DNA of 6,313 nt, from the NCBI GenBank assembly GCA_027483785.1, contig JAIXTU010000426.1, positions 1 through 6,313 on the forward strand, given 5' to 3'. Positions 5,150 through 6,313 of the stretch are shown here, in pieces (positions within the stretch are counted from its first letter, which is position 1; every line of letters begins with the position of its first letter). The translations under genes were made by a program, and so were the position numbers. This stretch comes from Flavobacterium sp. Lineage in GTDB: Bacteria; Bacteroidota; Bacteroidia; Flavobacteriales; Flavobacteriaceae. The notes below the pieces were generated by a model. It worked only from the letters and a program-made list of their open reading frames with translations. It made no database searches and was not told where the DNA came from.

Positions 5150-5157
5150 CAAAGTTA
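5150..5157 (-). promoter_or_regulatory. TAnnTTTG promoter box of the DUF2188/TIR-like unit
   Basis: The minus strand reads TAACTTTG, a perfect match to the Bacteroidota -7 box. Five T residues separate it from the ATG at 5144, so the start site should be at or next to the start codon. The -33 region is only a run of T (about 5180-5185), without TTG. It overlaps the AT-rich palindrome at 5178-5199. Confidence 0.5.
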
Positions 5158-5177
5158 AACAAAAAAGTAATTCATTA

Positions 5178-5199
5178 TTTAAAAACTATAGTTGTTAAA
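5178..5199. repeat. AT-rich 22-base near-palindrome between icmF and the DUF2188 gene
   Basis: TTTAAAAACTATAGTTGTTAAA is palindromic at 10 of its 11 position pairs, centred on ACTATAGT. It begins 10 bases after the icmF stop codon on the minus strand and covers the -33 area of the next promoter. It has no loop of its own, so it suits a dimeric DNA-binding protein better than an intrinsic terminator. With such AT-rich sequence chance is a real alternative. Confidence 0.35.
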
Positions 5200-5209
5200 T
5201 GAGGTAACC

Positions 5210-6313
5210 TTACATATTTCTTCGATACTGTCCGCCTACTTCAAAAAGTGCCGATGTAATCTGACCTAACGAACAATATTTCGTAGCTTCCATCAATTCC
5301 TCGAAAATATTTCGATTATTAATTGCTGCCTGTTGTACACGTTCAAGAACTTCTGAAACCTGAACCTGATAACGCTTGTGCAGTTCGCCTAACATTTGTA
5401 TCTGATACGCTTTTTCTTCTTCGGTAGCTCGTATAACCTCTGCTGGAATAACCGTAGGCGAACCTTTCGAACTCAAAAACGTATTCACACCAATAATTGG
5501 GAATTCGCCTGTGTGCTTTAACGTTTCGTAATACAAACTTTCTTCCTGTATTTTTCCGCGTTGATACATGGTTTCCATGGCACCTAAAACCCCGCCACGC
5601 TCGGTAATACGGTCGAATTCTTGCAAAACAGCTTCCTCGACTAAATCCGTTAATTCTTCGATAATAAACGAACCTTGAATCGGGTTTTCGTTTTTCGCTA
5701 AACCTAATTCTTTGTTGATAATCAACTGTATAGCCATGGCTCGACGAACCGATTCTTCAGTCGGTGTGGTAATCGCTTCATCGTATGCATTCGTATGTAA
5801 GGAGTTACAATTGTCGTAAATCGCGTACAGAGCTTGTAAAGTGGTTCGGATGTCGTTAAAATCAATTTCTTGGGCATGCAACGAACGACCCGAGGTTTGG
5901 ATATGATATTTCAACATCTGCGAACGTTCGTTAGCACCGTACTTGTCGCGTAAAGCTTTTGCCCACAATCGGCGCGCTACACGACCAATTACCGCATATT
6001 CCGGATCGATACCGTTGCTGAAAAAGAACGATAAGTTTGGCCCAAAATCGTTGATGTCCATTCCGCGACTCAGGTAATATTCTACATAAGTGAAACCATT
6101 GGCCAAAGTGAATGCCAATTGCGTAATCGGGTTGGCACCAGCTTCGGCAATATGATAACCCGAAATCGAAACCGAATAAAAGTTACGAACCGACTTCTGT
6201 ATAAAATACGACTGCACGTCGCCCATTAAACGCAGTGCAAATTCGGTTGAGAAAATACAAGTATTTTGTGCCTGATCTTCTTTCAAAATATCTGCCTGAA
6301 CCGTTCCGCGAAC
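5210..6313 (-). CDS. icmF: Fused isobutyryl-CoA mutase IcmF (methylmalonyl-CoA mutase family), C-terminal part, cut by window edge
   Basis: The frame is open to the window edge (visible start VRGTVQADILKEDQ), so the N-terminal two thirds are missing; the TTG at 6286 is an internal leucine. The 367 visible residues are the later part of the coenzyme-B12 mutase TIM barrel. They include SISGYHIAEAGANPITQLAFTLANG, FFFSNGIDPEYAVIGRVARRLWAKAL, the substrate-side HIQTSGRSLHAQEIDFNDIRTT with SLHTNAYDEAI, then NPIQGSFIIEELTDLVEEAV. The C-terminus is GEFPIIGVNTFLSS...GGQYRRNM. The IcmF family fuses a B12-binding domain, a MeaI-like GTPase chaperone and this mutase domain in about 1,050-1,150 residues. 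It interconverts isobutyryl-CoA and butyryl-CoA (some also isovaleryl-CoA and pivalyl-CoA). The GGQYRRNM ending and the TPTEESVRRAMAIQLIINKELGLAKNENP segment fit IcmF better than MutB-type methylmalonyl-CoA mutase. The B12 and GTPase domains are not visible and are assumed. Confidence 0.87.
   Translation of the reverse strand, partial: VRGTVQADILKEDQAQNTCIFSTEFALRLMGDVQSYFIQKSVRNFYSVSISGYHIAEAGANPITQLAFTLANGFTYVEYYLSRGMDINDFGPNLSFFFSNGIDPEYAVIGRVARRLWAKALRDKYGANERSQMLKYHIQTSGRSLHAQEIDFNDIRTTLQALYAIYDNCNSLHTNAYDEAITTPTEESVRRAMAIQLIINKELGLAKNENPIQGSFIIEELTDLVEEAVLQEFDRITERGGVLGAMETMYQRGKIQEESLYYETLKHTGEFPIIGVNTFLSSKGSPTVIPAEVIRATEEEKAYQIQMLGELHKRYQVQVSEVLERVQQAAINNRNIFEELMEATKYCSLGQITSALFEVGGQYRRNM

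Noticed and set aside
4256..5162. Insertion sequence or transposon carrying the TIR-like pair
   Set aside because: There is no transposase, terminal inverted repeats or target-site duplication that I can identify at its borders.
1..6313. Methanobactin precursor or biosynthesis genes near MbnP/MbnH
   Set aside because: I saw no short Cys-containing precursor frame and no MbnB/MbnC-like gene in the window.

Overview
The window looks like chromosomal DNA from a member of the Flavobacteriaceae (Bacteroidota), probably Flavobacterium or a close relative. The basis is moderate-to-low GC, the absence of Shine-Dalgarno sequences before the genes, several copies of the Bacteroidota promoter element TAnnTTTG, lipoprotein signals of the LLSSC and ILSSC type, and proteins typical of this family (a fused IcmF-type mutase and MbnP/MbnH homologues). 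Only the first gene is on the plus strand; everything else reads right to left.

Left edge (1-680): the C-terminal part of a DUF1543-family protein (+) converges on a tRNA-Val(GAC) gene (-). The tRNA has a recognisable promoter upstream and a clear intrinsic terminator downstream. A second long hairpin at 613-656 lies just past the end of the next operon.

Centre (681-4068): a tightly packed minus-strand cluster that I read as a periplasmic and outer-membrane copper-handling module. In transcription order it holds a small Cys-rich membrane-anchored protein (3691-4068, with its own promoter), a 206-base leader region, an MbnP-family lipoprotein (2684-3484), an MbnH/MauG-like di-haem c-type lipoprotein (1633-2691) and a beta-barrel outer-membrane protein with an N-terminal CDACGC motif (681-1673). 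The last three genes overlap by 8 and 41 bases and must be one transcript. In studied MbnP/MbnH pairs the di-haem enzyme oxidises a Trp of MbnP to kynurenine, which then helps bind copper. No methanobactin precursor is present here, so this would be a methanobactin-independent version.

Right part (4069-5162): a GC-rich, hairpin-rich intergenic element (about 4122-4255) that looks like a dispersed repeat, then a two-gene unit. Its first gene encodes a small DUF2188-like protein. Its second encodes a 203-residue protein with motifs resembling the nucleoside deoxyribosyltransferase/TIR-like fold, a possible nucleotide- or NAD-processing accessory or defence gene.

Right edge (5210-6313): the C-terminal third of the adenosylcobalamin-dependent mutase IcmF, cut by the window edge. 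Two of the minus-strand genes have TAnnTTTG placed only 4-5 bases before the start codon, which suggests leaderless mRNAs.
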